Below, piece by piece: positions 34,251-46,979 of a DNA stretch of 64,000 nt. Under the pieces are notes generated by a model. It did no database searches, was not told the origin of the DNA, and saw only the letters and a list, made by a program, of their open reading frames with translations. A program made the translations under genes and the position numbers. Numbering within the stretch: position 1 is the stretch's first letter; every line of letters starts with the position of its first letter. Origin of the DNA: Pegoplata infirma (taxonomy: Eukaryota > Arthropoda > Insecta > Diptera > Anthomyiidae). The stretch is taken from contig OY992540.1 of NCBI GenBank assembly GCA_963921195.1, positions 22,332,262 to 22,396,261 of the forward strand, read 5' to 3'.

Positions 34251-36088
34251 AAATGTTCTATTTTTGCTCTTTTTATCAAAATTTTGGCACTTTAAATCAA
34301 AAATCCCTTTTTTGCTTCTTTTTACTTATTCTAAGATTGGTGCCATAAAATTGTTAAATGAAAGAATTTTTTTTATGGATTAGTGTAAAAAAGTTACATG
34401 TGTAATTTTTATAAAAACTAAATTTTTATTAAAATAGTATATTTTCATAATATATATGTGTTCCTCTAACTCCCATTGGAGCATAGGGCGCCAAAAATTA
34501 TTATTATATTTTCATAAAAAGTACCAAAATAGTACATTTTTGTTCATGTTTAATATTAGTTGTCGGACGGTGTAATACAGAAAGGAATATGGAAATCCTT
34601 TTTTTTTGTTACCAAACCAAATTCAATTTTCTACTTTACTTCATAGTTTTAAAGAAAATTCTTTAAGAATATAAAATTTTGTGCTGAAAAAAAAAAAAAA
34701 TCTTAAAATTATTGTATGGTTGTTGCATAAGTAGGTGAAAGATTATCGAAATATGGAACCCAATATAATGGCATTAAAAAGTCAAACAAACACTGTACTT
34801 TACTTCCATTCCAATTGTATTCATATGTGACCAAAAAAAAAAAATAATCCTGTCAATGAAATTTATACTTTCGGTTTCCTTTTTTTTTTGCCATTAAAAA
34901 CAAAAGGTGTGAATTTATATTTATGTGACATTGTCCTTTTTTTTGTGTGTTGTTTGCTTTTTTTTTGTATTTGGTGTTACCAATGTAAACATATAATCCT
35001 TCAGGTAAATAGTTTTAATCCTTTGTCATACATCTTCATTGTCATGTCATCTCAATTTTAATAATTTTTGCAGCTACTGTGCAATTTTTAGTTTTCGATT
35101 TTTTTTTATTGTCATCACATGTATATTTTCTCATTATTTAAATATATTTCATTTAATTTATTTTTGTAATAGGATCATATGGGATTACGTTACCTCACTA
35201 AAAAAAGGACATTTCGGTGTTAGAGAAATTTTACAATTCTGTGGAAAATTGTGTTAGACTATATGGTGGTTTTTAAATTTGTTGTAAGTTTATTGTTATA
35301 TTTGCATATAAATATTTATTCTTATTGTTTTTTTGGTGTGAAAAAATATTTTTAAAGAGATCATATTTTTTGGTTACCATATTATTTTTTTCGGAATTAA
35401 GAGATTTTACATACAAAAATATATACTTTTCAATAATTGTCAGATTATAAGATTTAACATAATCCATTTAACCACCCACTGTCAAATTAAAACACGCTTC
35501 ATTTTAATCTCAAGTTGCGAACACTATACAGAAAAGAACGAATTTTTATATTGACCCCCATATTTGTGAATGCAAATAATTTTTTCACTGAAAGTGCTCC
35601 TATACGGAAATTTTTAATATCAACAAACGTTTGTAAATTTTGATTATTGAAAAAATAAATTGGTTTTTTTCAACAATGAAATTCAACAAACACAAAACAT
35701 TTTATTTAATATGCCCTCAAAATATTTTGTAGGCAAAAAAAAAATGAAAAACATATTTAAAACAAGTGATAAAACATTTGAAAACCAACCCAGCAATTTT
35801 TCATTTGTTTTAACAAACATCAACATTTATTTTTTACTGTTAATAAAATTTTATAAAATAAATAACATTGAACATTAAAAAATAACGTCACTTTCATTTC
35901 TTTTACCAACAAATTCGAAAAAAAATAACCTACGAAAACATTTAAAATTAATGATTTTTGAGTTATTTTTACCAACAAATTAAAAAAAAAAAAAAAACCT
36001 ACGAAAACATTAAAAATTAATGATTTCGTAGGTTATTTTTTAATTTTTCTATTGAATTTAATTTTAAAAAATTTTAAATAAAAATTTT
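34251..36088. other. AT-rich DNA without recognised gene
   Basis: No conserved frame or RNA gene seen. A local direct/inverted repeat 'aacctacgaaaacat...ttaatgattt' lies at 35925-36035. The 72-codon frames at 35039 and 35660 are A/T-derived. Confidence 0.45.
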
Positions 36089-36155
36089 GGGAAATCGATC
36101 CCGCGTCAAGTATATTCTGGCCAGACACTCTAACCATCATGCCAAAGTCACTTGA
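36089..36155 (-). other. tRNA-like (pol III box A/B) sequence
   Basis: On the minus strand TGGCATGATGGTTAGAGTG resembles a box A/D-arm and GGGATCGATTTCCC a box B/T-arm, about 40 bp apart. The acceptor stem does not pair convincingly, so this is probably a tRNA pseudogene or SINE head rather than a working tRNA. Confidence 0.4.
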
Positions 36156-36224
36156 TACAAACATGTTTTTATATTTCTATAAATAATTTTTAATATTTTA
36201 TGTCTACAAAAAAAAAAACAGGTA

Positions 36225-37123
36225 TACTCAAAAAAATACGTTAGTAGATTTACTAATTTTTTTTTGCTAATGCTAGTTAGCTAACTTTTAGCAAATTTTT
36301 ATTTGAGATTAGCATGTTAGCAAAAAATTCTTGTAAACTTCATTTAGCACATTAGCAATTTTAAACAAACGTTGAAATAATTTCTTTTGCTAAGATTTGA
36401 AATTGAGTTGACAACATTTTTACAAGATTTTTTGCTAACATTAGCAAAAATAAATGGTAATTTTTTTTTTTTTTTTTTATTCAGAAAACTTAAAATGGCT
36501 CTATCTCGGAAACTAAGCCAGATAGAGCAAAATGGAGGGCATTTTTGGTTCTTAGAAACTCCGTACTTTCGCGGGTCCTCTTCACATGTGTGGACCCTAA
36601 TGGGACCTAAGTTTGGATCCAAAAAAGTTAGCATTCCCGAAAATTTTAAAATGCTCATATATCGGTAAATATTGCCGACACAACAAAAAGTCCAAAAGAA
36701 TTTTTGTAGCTCACAACACGTAGAACAAGACCGCAAAATAACCAAAAGCTCTCCGAGTAATATTTTTGAAGTTATCGAGTTCTTTATTTCTCAAGACCCC
36801 AGTGATCCCCTAAAATCACGTATCTCAAAAACTAAGCAAGGTAGAGCGAAACGGACACAAATTTTGGATCAAAAACTATGACGATTTTTAAGGAACTCAA
36901 CTAGGTCTAGGCCCATCGGGGTCTGGACCTATTGGGTCCGAACCCAATGGGGTCCTCAAATGTGTATGAACTAAGTTGAAATAAAAATTATTTCAGTTAA
37001 CTAATTTTTAGCAAAACGTTTTTGCTAACTTTACCAAAAAAAATGTGGGTTCAAAATCAGCAAATTTTCTTGTAGGTTTACAAGCTTTTTTTGCTAACTT
37101 TACAGTTTTTTTTTTTTTGAGTG
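36225..37123. mobile_element. TA-flanked CACTCAAAA element (899 bp)
   Basis: Begins TACTCAAAAAAATACGTTAG (first base changed from C) and ends ACAGTTTTTTTTTTTTGAGTG, with TA at 36223-36224 and 37124-37125. The interior is close to that of the outer element at 57978-60131, including GGAAACTAAGCCAGATA and TAAAATCACGTATCTCAAAA. The short frames within (36387-36745) are shared with that copy but contain no known domain. Confidence 0.8.
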
Positions 37124-37306
37124 TAGGTAAAACTAATGATATTTCCTTAAAAAATGCCCACATTTAAAAAAATAACGTAATCAAGTCATTAAAAATTCAA
37201 AAAGAATCACTTATTTTTACTTTCATTTAAAAATAGATTACTAATGAAAGTCTTTATTTTTTTATGTTATTATTTTTGAAACAAAGAGCAGAAATATTCA
37301 TTTAAA

Positions 37307-38133
37307 ACAAGTAAGAAAATTATAGTCGGTCAAGGCCGACCATATAATACCCTAATACAGAGTTTCCCGGAAAATGGGTCCCAAGTTCAAACATGTACTG
37401 ATTAGATCTATATTTTGTCAAATCTTTAATAAGTGTAAAAAGCACTCACTTATCAAATTTGAGTGGAATAGGCTTCTTTTTGCTGACAATAAATCGCTTC
37501 AACTGAAGATCGGGCGAAATTTTCACATGGGACCTAAGTCCAAAAATGGTCCGATGATAATCAGATTTAATAAGGTTATTAAAGTACGCGTTTAACATAC
37601 ACAAAAAGAATTTTAAATAAAAATTTTCTATTTTCATGAAATTTGAGAGATTTGTGTGAAAATCGGGAAGGTGGTTTGTATGGGGGCTACAAGAAGAACT
37701 GGTCCGATTTCTTTAAAATTCGGAATGGTGATTTGTGTGGATGAAACATGATTACCTGCCAAATTTGGAAAAGATACATATTAAAAAGCTGCTATTAGAG
37801 TCATTTGAGCCAAAACTAAAGAGGACCTTTGTATGGGGGCTAGGTCTAAATATGGACCAATTTTTTCCAATTTCAATAGGCTCCTTGGGCCAACAGAAGC
37901 TTAAGTTTCAAATTTCAAGTCAATTGATTATAAATTACGACCTGTGTCGTGTTTACATGGACAGACAGAGAGACGGACGGACGGACGGACATCGCTAAAT
38001 CGACTCAAAAAGTGATTCTAAGTCGATCGGCATACTTAAAAGTGGGTCTAGGACCAATATTTCGGGTAGTTACAAACATCATCAATGAGTTTGTCATTAT
38101 ACCCTGTACCACAGTGTGGTGTAGGGTATAAAA
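37307..38133 (-). repeat. DINE-like repeat, direct copy A
   Basis: Head AACAAGTAAGAAAATTATAG with 'tcggtcaaggccgacc' hairpin; tail CAGTGTGGTGTAGGGTATAA. The ACATGGACAGACAGAGAGAC and GGACGGACGGACGGACATCG tracts are internal. Copy B lies 0.44 kb downstream in the same orientation. Noncoding. Confidence 0.8.
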
Positions 38134-38576
38134 ACTGAACATTGAACAAATGTTTTTTTCTTTTAAAAACGACAATACGTAAAACTTTTAAAATAAACTA
38201 CAAACAGTTAATGACAGTATTTTTTGGGTGTAGTGATACCCTCCACAATGTAATTTTTTTTTTTTGAAAAAACACAACAGAAATCCATGAACAAACTTAG
38301 AAGAAGAACTTTGTCGAAAAATCTGTAAAACAACACTTCGTTTTAGTATTTGCTCACGAAAGAAGCTTTCTTTTGTGCACATTCATTAATTTTTTGTGAA
38401 AATGCAAACATGGTGTTTGCTTTCGTTTCATTTTATGTGCAATGAAAGAATGAAAAAAGAAAAAATACGTGTGCATAAAAATGAATGAAAATCCTACTGA
38501 AAATTCTCATGAGCATTTTCAAATGAGAATTTCATATTTTCACTCACTCACCGAATGAAAATTTTCAAAACAAAAA
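38134..38576. other. Spacer between DINE-like copies
   Basis: Contains a short ATACCCTCCACAATG fragment near 38227, similar to the heads of 19440 and 26258 repeats, then AT-rich sequence with GAATGAAAA motifs. No gene. Confidence 0.4.
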
Positions 38577-39342
38577 ACAAGTGCGAAAGTTATAGTCGGT
38601 CAAGACCGACCATATAATACCCTACACCAGTGTTTTCCGGAAAATGGGTCCCAAGTCCAAACATGGACCGATTGGATCTGTCATTTTTTAGATCTTTAAT
38701 AAGTGTAGAAAACACACACAGATCAAATTTAAGTGGAATTGAATTATTTTTTTTGTCAATAGACCGATTTAACTGAATATCAGTCGAAATTTTTGTATGG
38801 GGGGACTAAGTCCAAAAATGGTGCAATTATATTGCGATTTGATTAGGTTACTAAAGTTCACGTTTAACACATAAAAATTTAATTTTTATCAAATATTTCT
38901 ATTTTTATGAATTTTGAGGGAATTGTGTGAATATCGGGAGGGTGGTTTGTATGGGGACTACCAGAAGGACTGACCCGATTTCTTTGATATCTATTATAAT
39001 ATGGTTATTAGAGTCATTTAAGCCGAATCCAAAGGGGGCGTTTGTATGGGGCTAGGGGTTGACATGGACCTATTTTCTCTAATTTCAATAGGCTTCGTCC
39101 TTGGGCCAAAAGATGCTTAAGTTTCAAATTTCAAGTCAATTGATTGAAAATTACGACCTGTATCGTGCTTAACCTGATCGATGGACAGACGGACGGACGG
39201 ACATCGCTAAATCGACTCAAAAAGTAATTCTAAGTCAGTCGGTATACTTGAAGGTAGGTCTAGGACCAATATTTCGGGTAGTTGCAAACATCAGCACAAA
39301 CTCATTATACCCTGTACCACAGAGTGGTGTAGGGTATAAAAA
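38577..39342 (-). repeat. DINE-like repeat, direct copy B
   Basis: Same head ('tatagtcggtcaagaccgacc') and tail (CAGAGTGGTGTAGGGTATAA) as copy A, about 60 bp shorter. It carries ACAGACGGACGGACGGACAT and TAGGACCAATATTTCGGGTA. Confidence 0.8.
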
Positions 39343-39419
39343 TATTCATTATATTGAATTTAAATTCTAATTAGAGGGTAAATTATACAAAATTGTAAAA
39401 TAAAAATTTGTTAATTTTA

Positions 39420-39579
39420 ATTTCGCGAGTCTTCGTGAGCGTGAGGAAAATTTTACCTACTCACGTGAGCGTGCGTGAACGTGAGCATAAAAAAAGAATT
39501 TCGTGCGTGATCATGAGTGAGCAATATTTTTATTTCGTGAGCGTGCGTAGGTCAAAATTCACTCACGCGCCCATCTCTA
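39420..39579. mobile_element. Truncated GTGAGTG-type hAT-like MITE
   Basis: Rich in GTGAGCGTG and CACTCACG motifs. One proper end, CGCGCCCATCTCTA, is at 39579; the other end is missing. Confidence 0.7.
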
Positions 39580-40741
39580 CTTACGGCATAACGAAAATTT
39601 AAAATATAGAGCAAAACGGAGCAAAATTTCGGACCAAAATCGATAAATCAATATCTTGCCAAATAGGAGGTAGCAAAAAAAAGCAACAGCCTTTTTTTGT
39701 AATTTAACATAAATTTTTGCCCAGGGCAGTTAGAGCTGTGGGAGCAAATTTCATAAAAATGCCAATTTGTATGGGAGCTCCCTTAAGGAGTTGATATAAG
39801 ATGTAGGTTTGCTCAGAAAAGAATTTGGAGTGGAAAGGTTAATGGGGGTCGGTCTAAAATTGCACCACTCTAGAAGCGACTCCTTAGCAATTGTGGGGAA
39901 AGGGCTACTCGGAGGAAAGGCGGCGGTAAAAAACACAAAAAATCCCCTCGGAGTCGCCCCTACAGGAGTGCAATGTAAGACCGACCCCCATATTTTTGAA
40001 ATTGCCTAATTTTTCTGCAGAAATCAGCAGATTTTTGTACCGCAATCTACAGATTTTTCTGTTGACATAAGCAAATTTCTCTGCTCAAGTCAGGTATCTC
40101 GTCAGATTCTGCTGCTTGTTTGACAGTCAATATAAAGTCCAAGACGTATCAAGATAAAACTTTAGCAAAGTTTAAATCAGTTGCAATCAGCAGATTTCTC
40201 ATATGGCTCAAAATGGGTATACTTTTCGTAGATTTTTACGCTGGCTCGATAGTTTGAAGCAAATTTCAAATATTCATCTAGTCATTTGATTGTTGAAGTT
40301 TCGTGCTAACTCAAACTTACCACACTCATATGAAATTATATATTGCATTACAAAAGATGTTGTCTATTTTACTTAATAATTTCAATAAAAAAATTTCACA
40401 CACTTAATTAATACAATTACCAAGAAATTGTAACAAAAAAAATATTTTCAATCATACAATTCAAACCAAAAAGTGTGACCTTTTCTGTTCTCAGTATTAT
40501 AAAAATTCTAACATGTCATGTGGCTAAACTCCCCAAAAACAAAAAAAAATCGAATTTAACAATGCAAATTGATAAATCACCTGTAAATTTCTACTAAATA
40601 TTTGACCAGAAAAACATAACAATTGGTCACAATTTCACACATTTATACAATATGTCACACTTTATCATCATCGTTTTTCAAAATCTATTCAAACGATTTC
40701 AAAAACCATAAGATTCAAATACACATAAACAACTCATTTCA
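39580..40741. other. Unassigned sequence
   Basis: No recognised gene. A GC-richer stretch at 39740-39990 gives two overlapping opposite frames of about 60 codons without known motifs. Sequence from 40010 to 40260 has 'cagcagatttt' repeats resembling 20700-20900. Confidence 0.4.
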
Positions 40742-41340
40742 CACAGAAAAAAATATGGAGGAAACAAATTTGAGTAATCACTTGTTTAATTTTTTAAAAA
40801 AAATTTGAGTAATTTTTTAATTGACGCAATTAAAAATTTACTCAAAAATTGAAAATAAAATTTGAGTAAATAATTTAATACAAATTTAATATTTTTTTTT
40901 ATTTATTTTTTTTTCTCTTGGTGTTTTGAATTCTCATTTAGTTTATTGTTTTTTGTATATGTATATAAAAGTTTGAAATCATCTTTATAAAATTTTACTT
41001 TGTCTTGAAGACATAAGTATATTTGGTAAAGTTTGTAAAAGCTATTTTTTTGGAAAAAAAATTAGAAACTTTTTAAACTTTTTAAAAAAATAATTTGATA
41101 CATTTTGAGTAAATTTTTACTTGACACAATTAAAAAGTTACTTAAAAATATTAAAAAATTTTAAGTAAAGATTTAATTGTGTGAATTAATAATTTACTCA
41201 AATTTTTTATTAAGCATTTAATAATTTTTTATTAAAAGTTTACTCAATACTATTAAATCGTTTACTGGTGGAAAATTGAGTAATTTTTTACTCAATAGTA
41301 TTAAAAATTTACTCAAATTTTTTTTTTATTTTTTTCTGTG
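40742..41340. mobile_element. CACAGAAAAAAATA MITE, copy 1
   Basis: 599 bp with 14-bp inverted ends CACAGAAAAAAATA, flanked by CA at 40740-40741 and 41341-41342. The subterminal regions consist of TTGAGTAA/TTACTCAA motifs and ATTGACGCAATTAAA. Architecture (CAC ends, 2-bp duplication, subterminal repeats) parallels the large transposon at 795-10787. Noncoding. Confidence 0.85.
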
Positions 41341-41854
41341 CAGTTTCATACACCCCTTAAAAAAATTGAGAATTGAAAAGGAATGAAAACTAAAACATCA
41401 AATTAATGAAAGGATTTCTCGAAAAAAAAACCTGTATATTCTCTATCAATGCAAACAATTCATTTAACGATTGTAAACGATGTATGAAAACATGTGAAAT
41501 ACAGAAGAAAGTAAGAATTTGAAATATTTTTTTTTTATTTTCTCAAATGTATTGTAATTGTTTTTCAAATATATACAAAAAATATCAAACAAACAGTTCA
41601 AAAAAGAGGAAATTAAACAATATTAAAAAACAAACCAGACCATTTCTTTTTTTTTGTTTTATTACTAACCAGATGATGTGTTTTGTGTGTAGTTACACTG
41701 AGAAAAAGTTGATTAAATTTTAAGTTCGCCATTTGGCGAATTCACTCGGAGGCCATAAGGCCCATTGTGATTCCCTTAATTTTATTTTCCTGCTCTCCCT
41801 CTCATACAAAATTTTACTTCTTAAACCACCTCGATTCCCTAAGGTATTCTACTA

Positions 41855-42788
41855 CACTGATAGAAATTTGTACATGACAATAATGAAAATCTACATTAAT
41901 GTTATGAAAAATGGCGTTAAAAAGGAACCTATGTAGAGTTTCATTGAATTAATGAAATAGGTAACATAAAATGTAATTGCAAGAACAAGTTTCATTAAAT
42001 TAATGAAAATTGTTCATACAAAATATAAATTGTATTTATAAAAATTTTTCATTTCTTTAATGAAAAAAGTAGTTAATTCTTATGAAATACTTTCATTGAA
42101 TAAATCCAACTTTTTTTTTTTGAAATGAAATACTTTCATTCAATAAAAATACTTTTATTTTTAAATATTTATGAAATATATTTATGAAATTGTAAAGATC
42201 TTTTTATAAAATTAAAAATAATAAAAATGGTTTTCACTCTGTTTTCTCGCACAAAATTTAACTCCAACCTTAAATTGTAATACGTAATTAAAACCACGAA
42301 CTAACATAAGACAGCACGAATTTAGTAAATAAAAAAATAATTTCCTTTTTTCCAAATTTCGTAAAAAAGTCTGAAAAAATCACAAAATCACCAAGTAAAA
42401 AAAACACTTTCACATATTTTTTATTTTATCTATAGATTTCACTCAGTTTTCTCACACAAAATTTTACTATAACATTTACTATTAATACATAAGTAAAACC
42501 ACGAAGTAAAACAAAAAAAAAATCACGCTGTGATCAGCTGTTTTTTGCGCGCGTAAACTAACAGACCAAACAGACGCGACACGACAGGTGTCAAAAAACA
42601 GCAAATTTTGTAAATAAAACTTAATGAAATTTTTTAATGAAACTTCGAAATCTAATGAATCAAAATTAATGAAAATCTTACATTATATGTATGAAATTTC
42701 ATTCAGCATATGAAATATTTCATTGTTGTAATGAAACAACTTTAATGAATTCTATTCATTAGCGATATGAAGCGTTTTTCTAACAGTG
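41855..42788. mobile_element. CACTG-ended element with ATGAAA motifs
   Basis: 934 bp, left end CACTGATAGAAATTTG, right-end complement CACTGTTAGAAAAACG. TA flanks it at 41853-41854 and 42789-42790. Subterminal regions are rich in AATGAAA/TTTCATT. The host retrotransposon gives the empty site (compare TTCTAGAAATGTCAATGAG at 12165 on the other strand). CACTG ends are common in animal CACTA-type elements. No protein. Confidence 0.85.
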
Positions 42789-43569
42789 TAGAGACGTCAA
42801 TGAGACACAGTTTTGGCATAGCAGGTCATCGAAAATTCTTTGTCCCCAAATGCTTAAGTTAGCTTCTCATCAGACCCGTACATTCACATAACAAGTGCTT
42901 CTCAGACAGCTCCTCCTCCACTTCCTCACAAATTCTACGATAGTCCCTATCAGAAATTCCCATACGCACGGCCATTTTGGGCAGCTATACATAGAGTACA
43001 CCCACTAATAGGGTAACCGTCCGTTTGCCAAAAGTAAGCAGACATTTTGATCTATTAGGATTTGGCAATGGCCAAAGGGTTTGCGATATCCTGCACGTAG
43101 TCAGTGATATCCACCTATCCTTCATTCTATTCTCAGATATCCTATCAATTTCGTTCATAAATTGCACTATATGAATCGAGATGTCAGGTTCTATACGTTA
43201 TTACCCCACTGATTCAGAGCCATTTCTTGCACATTCATCAGCCAATACATTTCCAGCTGCAAGACTATCCACGAAAATGTTAATGACGCATAATCATCTG
43301 GTGGCTTTATCAACTGCAAGTACCTCAGCCGGGAAAACACTACACTTATCCGGAAGTCTCAGTGATGCCCCGATTTCGAGGCATTCAGAGTATACTCCCG
43401 ATCCCGTACCCATTTCCAACTTTGATCCGTCCATAACGATTGAGATCACATTCTCTATTATAACAGAGTTTTCCGCCCAGTCTTCCCTAGTTGGTATTTG
43501 GACTTCGAAGGTTCTGTAAAAGATCGTCTGTGGTGAGATATAGTCTGTTTTCTGGTCGAGTGTCCCTAA

Positions 43570-45285
43570 AGGGCCATTTAGATTGGCAGACTTGTAAAAC
43601 GACCTGTCAAAAATTCATGCGGAGAGAATTTTTTTCATCGTCTAAACACTCAACATACAAATACGGACAGACTTTTTGTCAATACGGAGAGGAAAATGTT
43701 GACATACGGATGTAATTTTTGTGTTTTGAAAAATTTAAAAAAATTACTATTTTCATTAGATCAGGGATGTTTTTTATGTAAACAAAAATACAAATAATAA
43801 CAACAGCTGTTGTGAAGTGGTGGTAAAAATAAATAAAATTTTATATGGGCTAAATTTTCGGAACAAGTCTAATTGGCAGACATTGGTCCGATTTATTTTT
43901 TTCTATTTTTTGAAATAGGGATGATTTAGGTGAGTTCAACAAAGAAACAAAATTGTCGGCGGCCCGTGGTTCCAGAGTTATGGGTCTCCAAAGTTTGGAT
44001 ATCGAATTTAATATATCTTCATCAATAATGGTCCAATCAGACCAAGATTGGTTTAATTCGAAAGCTTATTCAAATACCTTTAATTTGACATTTTAAAAAA
44101 TTTGGATTCATTAACCCATTGGGAAATAACTCTAAATTTTAGATTTTTCACCCCAAGTTTTTGAAGAAATGGGGTAAAATTTTAAAATTATGCCCTATTA
44201 AGGTATTTATTTTTATAACTAGGCTTATAGCTTAGATATTAAGCTTTGATTTGAGCTTTCATTTGACCTTTTAACCCTTATAGAACCGGAGTTATTTACG
44301 TTTAAACATTAGAAAACATATTTGAATATATATACCAGACCTCTGTGTAGTTTATTTTTTTTTTGCCTTAAAAGGTTTTCTGGGTTGCCAGCCTTCGGAC
44401 GGGCTTAGGGATTTTAATTTTCATATATTAATTAAGCGGCTTCGCTAAATAAAGTTTTTTTTTATTAATATATAAGCGGGGTCAATGGTTATGAGTCAAT
44501 AACTTCGGTTCTATAAGGGTTAAAAGGTCCATTAAAAGCTCAAATGAAAGCTCAATATCTAAGCTTTAAATCTCGTCGTATAAATTCATGCCTAAATAAC
44601 ACACAATTTTGAAATATAACGCATTTTCTCTAAAAACTTTGGTTTAAAAATCTAAAATTTGGTTTTGTGCCACAATGGGTTAATGGAACCAAATTTTTTT
44701 TTAAATTTCAAGATAAAGGTATTTGATTAAGCTTTCGAATGAAACCAATCTTGGTCTGATCGGACCAATTTTGATGAAGATATATCAAATTCTATATCCG
44801 AACTTTGGAGGCCCATAACTCGGAAACCATGGGCCGCCGACAATTTTTTTTTCTTTTTTGGACACAGCACTAAAAGTTCTACCTGTGATATTTTTTTTTT
44901 TGGATCAGAGAAATGTCTGCCAACTAAACCAAACTTCCTGCCAAACAAGGAATATGGAGTCGGTGGAGATGTTGGAATCAGAGATGTCGGAATCAGTGGA
45001 GATTTAGATTTATGCATCTTTTGGTTAAGGAACGCAAATTGAAGAAAATATTTTACCACAATTGTATGGTTGATTTGTAAATTTTACAATTGCAAAATGT
45101 TTTTTGGATGTGTGTTTGTAATGAACAGCTGTTTTTTTTTCTACAATTTAATTTACGCGTATACGTCTAAACACACAAAAGACATTCAAGAGAGTTTTTT
45201 TATACTTTTTGACAAGCGGTTTAAAATGAAAAGACTTTTTCATCTTGATAATCTTTTCAAAAAGTGTGCTAATCTAAATGGGCCT
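43570..45285. mobile_element. Harbinger-like foldback element
   Basis: 1716 bp, AGGGCCATTTAGATT at the left and AGGCCCATTTAGATT as complement of the right end, with TAA at 43567-43569 and 45286-45288. The halves are long complementary arms: 'ggcggcccgtggtt' near 43960 pairs with 'aaccatgggccgcc' near 44825, and AATTCGAAAGCTTA near 44055 with 'taagctttcgaat' near 44729. The centre is near 44420. The 110-codon minus frame is arm DNA, not a gene. Confidence 0.85.
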
Positions 45286-45454
45286 TAAGAGCGTCGCTAA
45301 GCATTAGTCGAAAATCTCTTAACCTGAGAGCCGATTTTGCTGGTATGCTCTTGACGTAAATATCCACGGGCTGAATATTAAGTATCACTTCCAGGCTGGC
45401 CTGGGGTGTTGATCTAATAGCACCAGTGATACCCACACACGTAAGTCGTTGTAT

Positions 45455-46162
45455 CGCAGTTGGAAAATGTGTCACTGAGGAAATTTCCACAGTGATTCCT
45501 TGAGAAAATGTCTTCAGGTTCTGACAAATCATAGGTAATCCTTGATGACATGTCCTAACATTGTCAGCACTGAATGTTTGCTTTAAGAGTGTGGAAAATT
45601 CCTCTAAGACGTCTAAAAGGAAATGTCTTCAGAATACCAGTATATAAAATTAGAATTTTGAATGTGGGCAACTCTTTTATTTCCAAGAAAAAGATGGCAA
45701 TATTATCGATTTATTTAAAATAAAATTAAAATCTAACAAGTTGAATAAAAGTTATAAATAGACAAACAGTTTTCAAAATAAAGTTTGGAACAAGTAGTTA
45801 GGTGTGGGACTAATAAACTGGAGGTTCCAGGTTCAAATCCAGTTGGGACTAAAAAAGGCGAAAAGTTTTTTCTAAATATGAGAACGATAATTTATAATGA
45901 ATAAAAGTAAAAACTAAAGGAAATACGAAATTTTTTTGTATTTTCGCATGCCCTACGTCAGACATTTCCCCAAAGAAGTCTTAGGTGACATATCCCCAGA
46001 AGGTCCACCCTGACCACTGCTGACTTTGAGTGAGGACATTTTGAAAATTTGTATGAAACTGTCCTCAACCCAGTACATAGAGATGTCTTGTGGATGTCAG
46101 CAGTGACTCTGACATGTCACCGATCCGTCACTGAGGATGGGTCGAGGACGTTGCCAACTGGG
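45455..46162. mobile_element. CCCAGTTGG-type element with tRNA-like interior
   Basis: 708 bp inserted in the retrotransposon: CGCAGTTGGAAAA at the left; complement of the right end CCCAGTTGGCAAC. It has 2-bp flanks AT at 45453-45454 and 46163-46164. TGACATGTC and CTGAC motifs near both ends resemble those of 61850-63031. A tRNA-like sequence lies in the middle. Confidence 0.7.
45795..45852 (+). other. tRNA-like (box A/B) sequence
   Basis: Box B GGTTCAAATCC (45829-45839) is a perfect consensus. TAGTTAGGTGTGGGAC upstream is a fair box A. The stems do not pair as in a working tRNA. Confidence 0.4.
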
Positions 46163-46454
46163 ATCTTTTGTAGGTACAGAGAGATGATTTCTTAACCACT
46201 GCTCGAGGGCCAATACGTTGGGCTTTTTTCCGGTAAAATCATCTAGCGCAATTTGTGGATAAACTAACTCACAATGCGTGTAACGGGCAATCTCAAAATT
46301 TGCTTGACGTTTTTCTCACTTCTCATCCCGGAATGTATGGATCGAGAACATTTTCACCCCTTGGTAACTAGGATCACAGTACCATTACTGCATCCTTTTC
46401 ATATTCTACTCTCCGTAGTGTCTCAAGAAAGGCTCGTTGGGCGGAGCTAAATGT

Positions 46455-46850
46455 TTTTATACCCTCCAACTACAGTATGGGGGTATACTCACTTTGTCAT
46501 TCCCTCTGTAACGCATTGAATTATCGGTCTATTATTGATCAGTGATCGATTCTAAGAAATTCTAGCGATGTTCGTCTGTCCGTCCGTTCGTCTGTGGAAG
46601 ACACGATACAGTCCAAAATAAAAGAGCTAGATTCCTGAAGTTTGGCACGAATATGTCTTATGGGCTGGTTAAGTTCGAATATGGGCAAAATCGGATCAGG
46701 GGGAAAAAAGTTCCCCCTTTTAGAACAAAACCAACCTCTGAAAAATACCACTTTTTTACATGATTTTTTGTGTTTTTGTTTAACAAATGACACATTTTTA
46801 TGCTACAAGAAGTTCAAAGTCCTGCATTTGGACCCAGAGAATTAAAAATG
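46455..46850 (+). repeat. DINE-1-like repeat
   Basis: Begins ATACCCTCCAACTACAGTAT and contains GTCTGTCCGTCCGTTCGTCT. The interior is complementary to 18760-19376, including the 'gggggaaaaaagttcccccttt' block. The 84-codon minus frame across it recurs in the other copy and lacks a known domain. Confidence 0.75.
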
Positions 46851-46979
46851 TCCTTTTTTCGGTCCGCCCTCCTTTTATGGGCGTGGAATAATTTTTTTTT
46901 TTTTTTAATAATGAATGATTTTTTAAACACATATTTGAAAGGAAATTTGCCGCCAATATTTTTTTTTACTAGGAATTTT

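Larger units (their letters stand above)
41735..46440 (-). pseudogene. R1-like retrotransposon relic cut by three insertions
   Basis: Read leftward in four pieces: 46440-46163 (weak RT-thumb similarity), 45454-45286 (RLTCVGITGAIRSTPQASLE, then KSALRLRD), 43569-42789 (TREDWAENSVI region and a C-terminal MNEIDRISENRMKDRW, near 43160) and 41854-41735 (3' end matching 12180-12290). Insertions at 41855-42788, 43570-45285 and 45455-46162 separate them. Frameshifts and stops are frequent. It is the same family as 11286-12290, which provides uninterrupted reference sequence. Confidence 0.75.

Noticed and set aside
36225..36745. Opposed 93- and 133-codon frames as a gene
   Set aside because: They overlap on opposite strands inside a noncoding element, and the frame is broken in the copy at 59510-59900.
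44727..45059. 110-codon minus-strand ORF
   Set aside because: It is one arm of the 43570-45285 foldback; the complementary arm has no matching frame.
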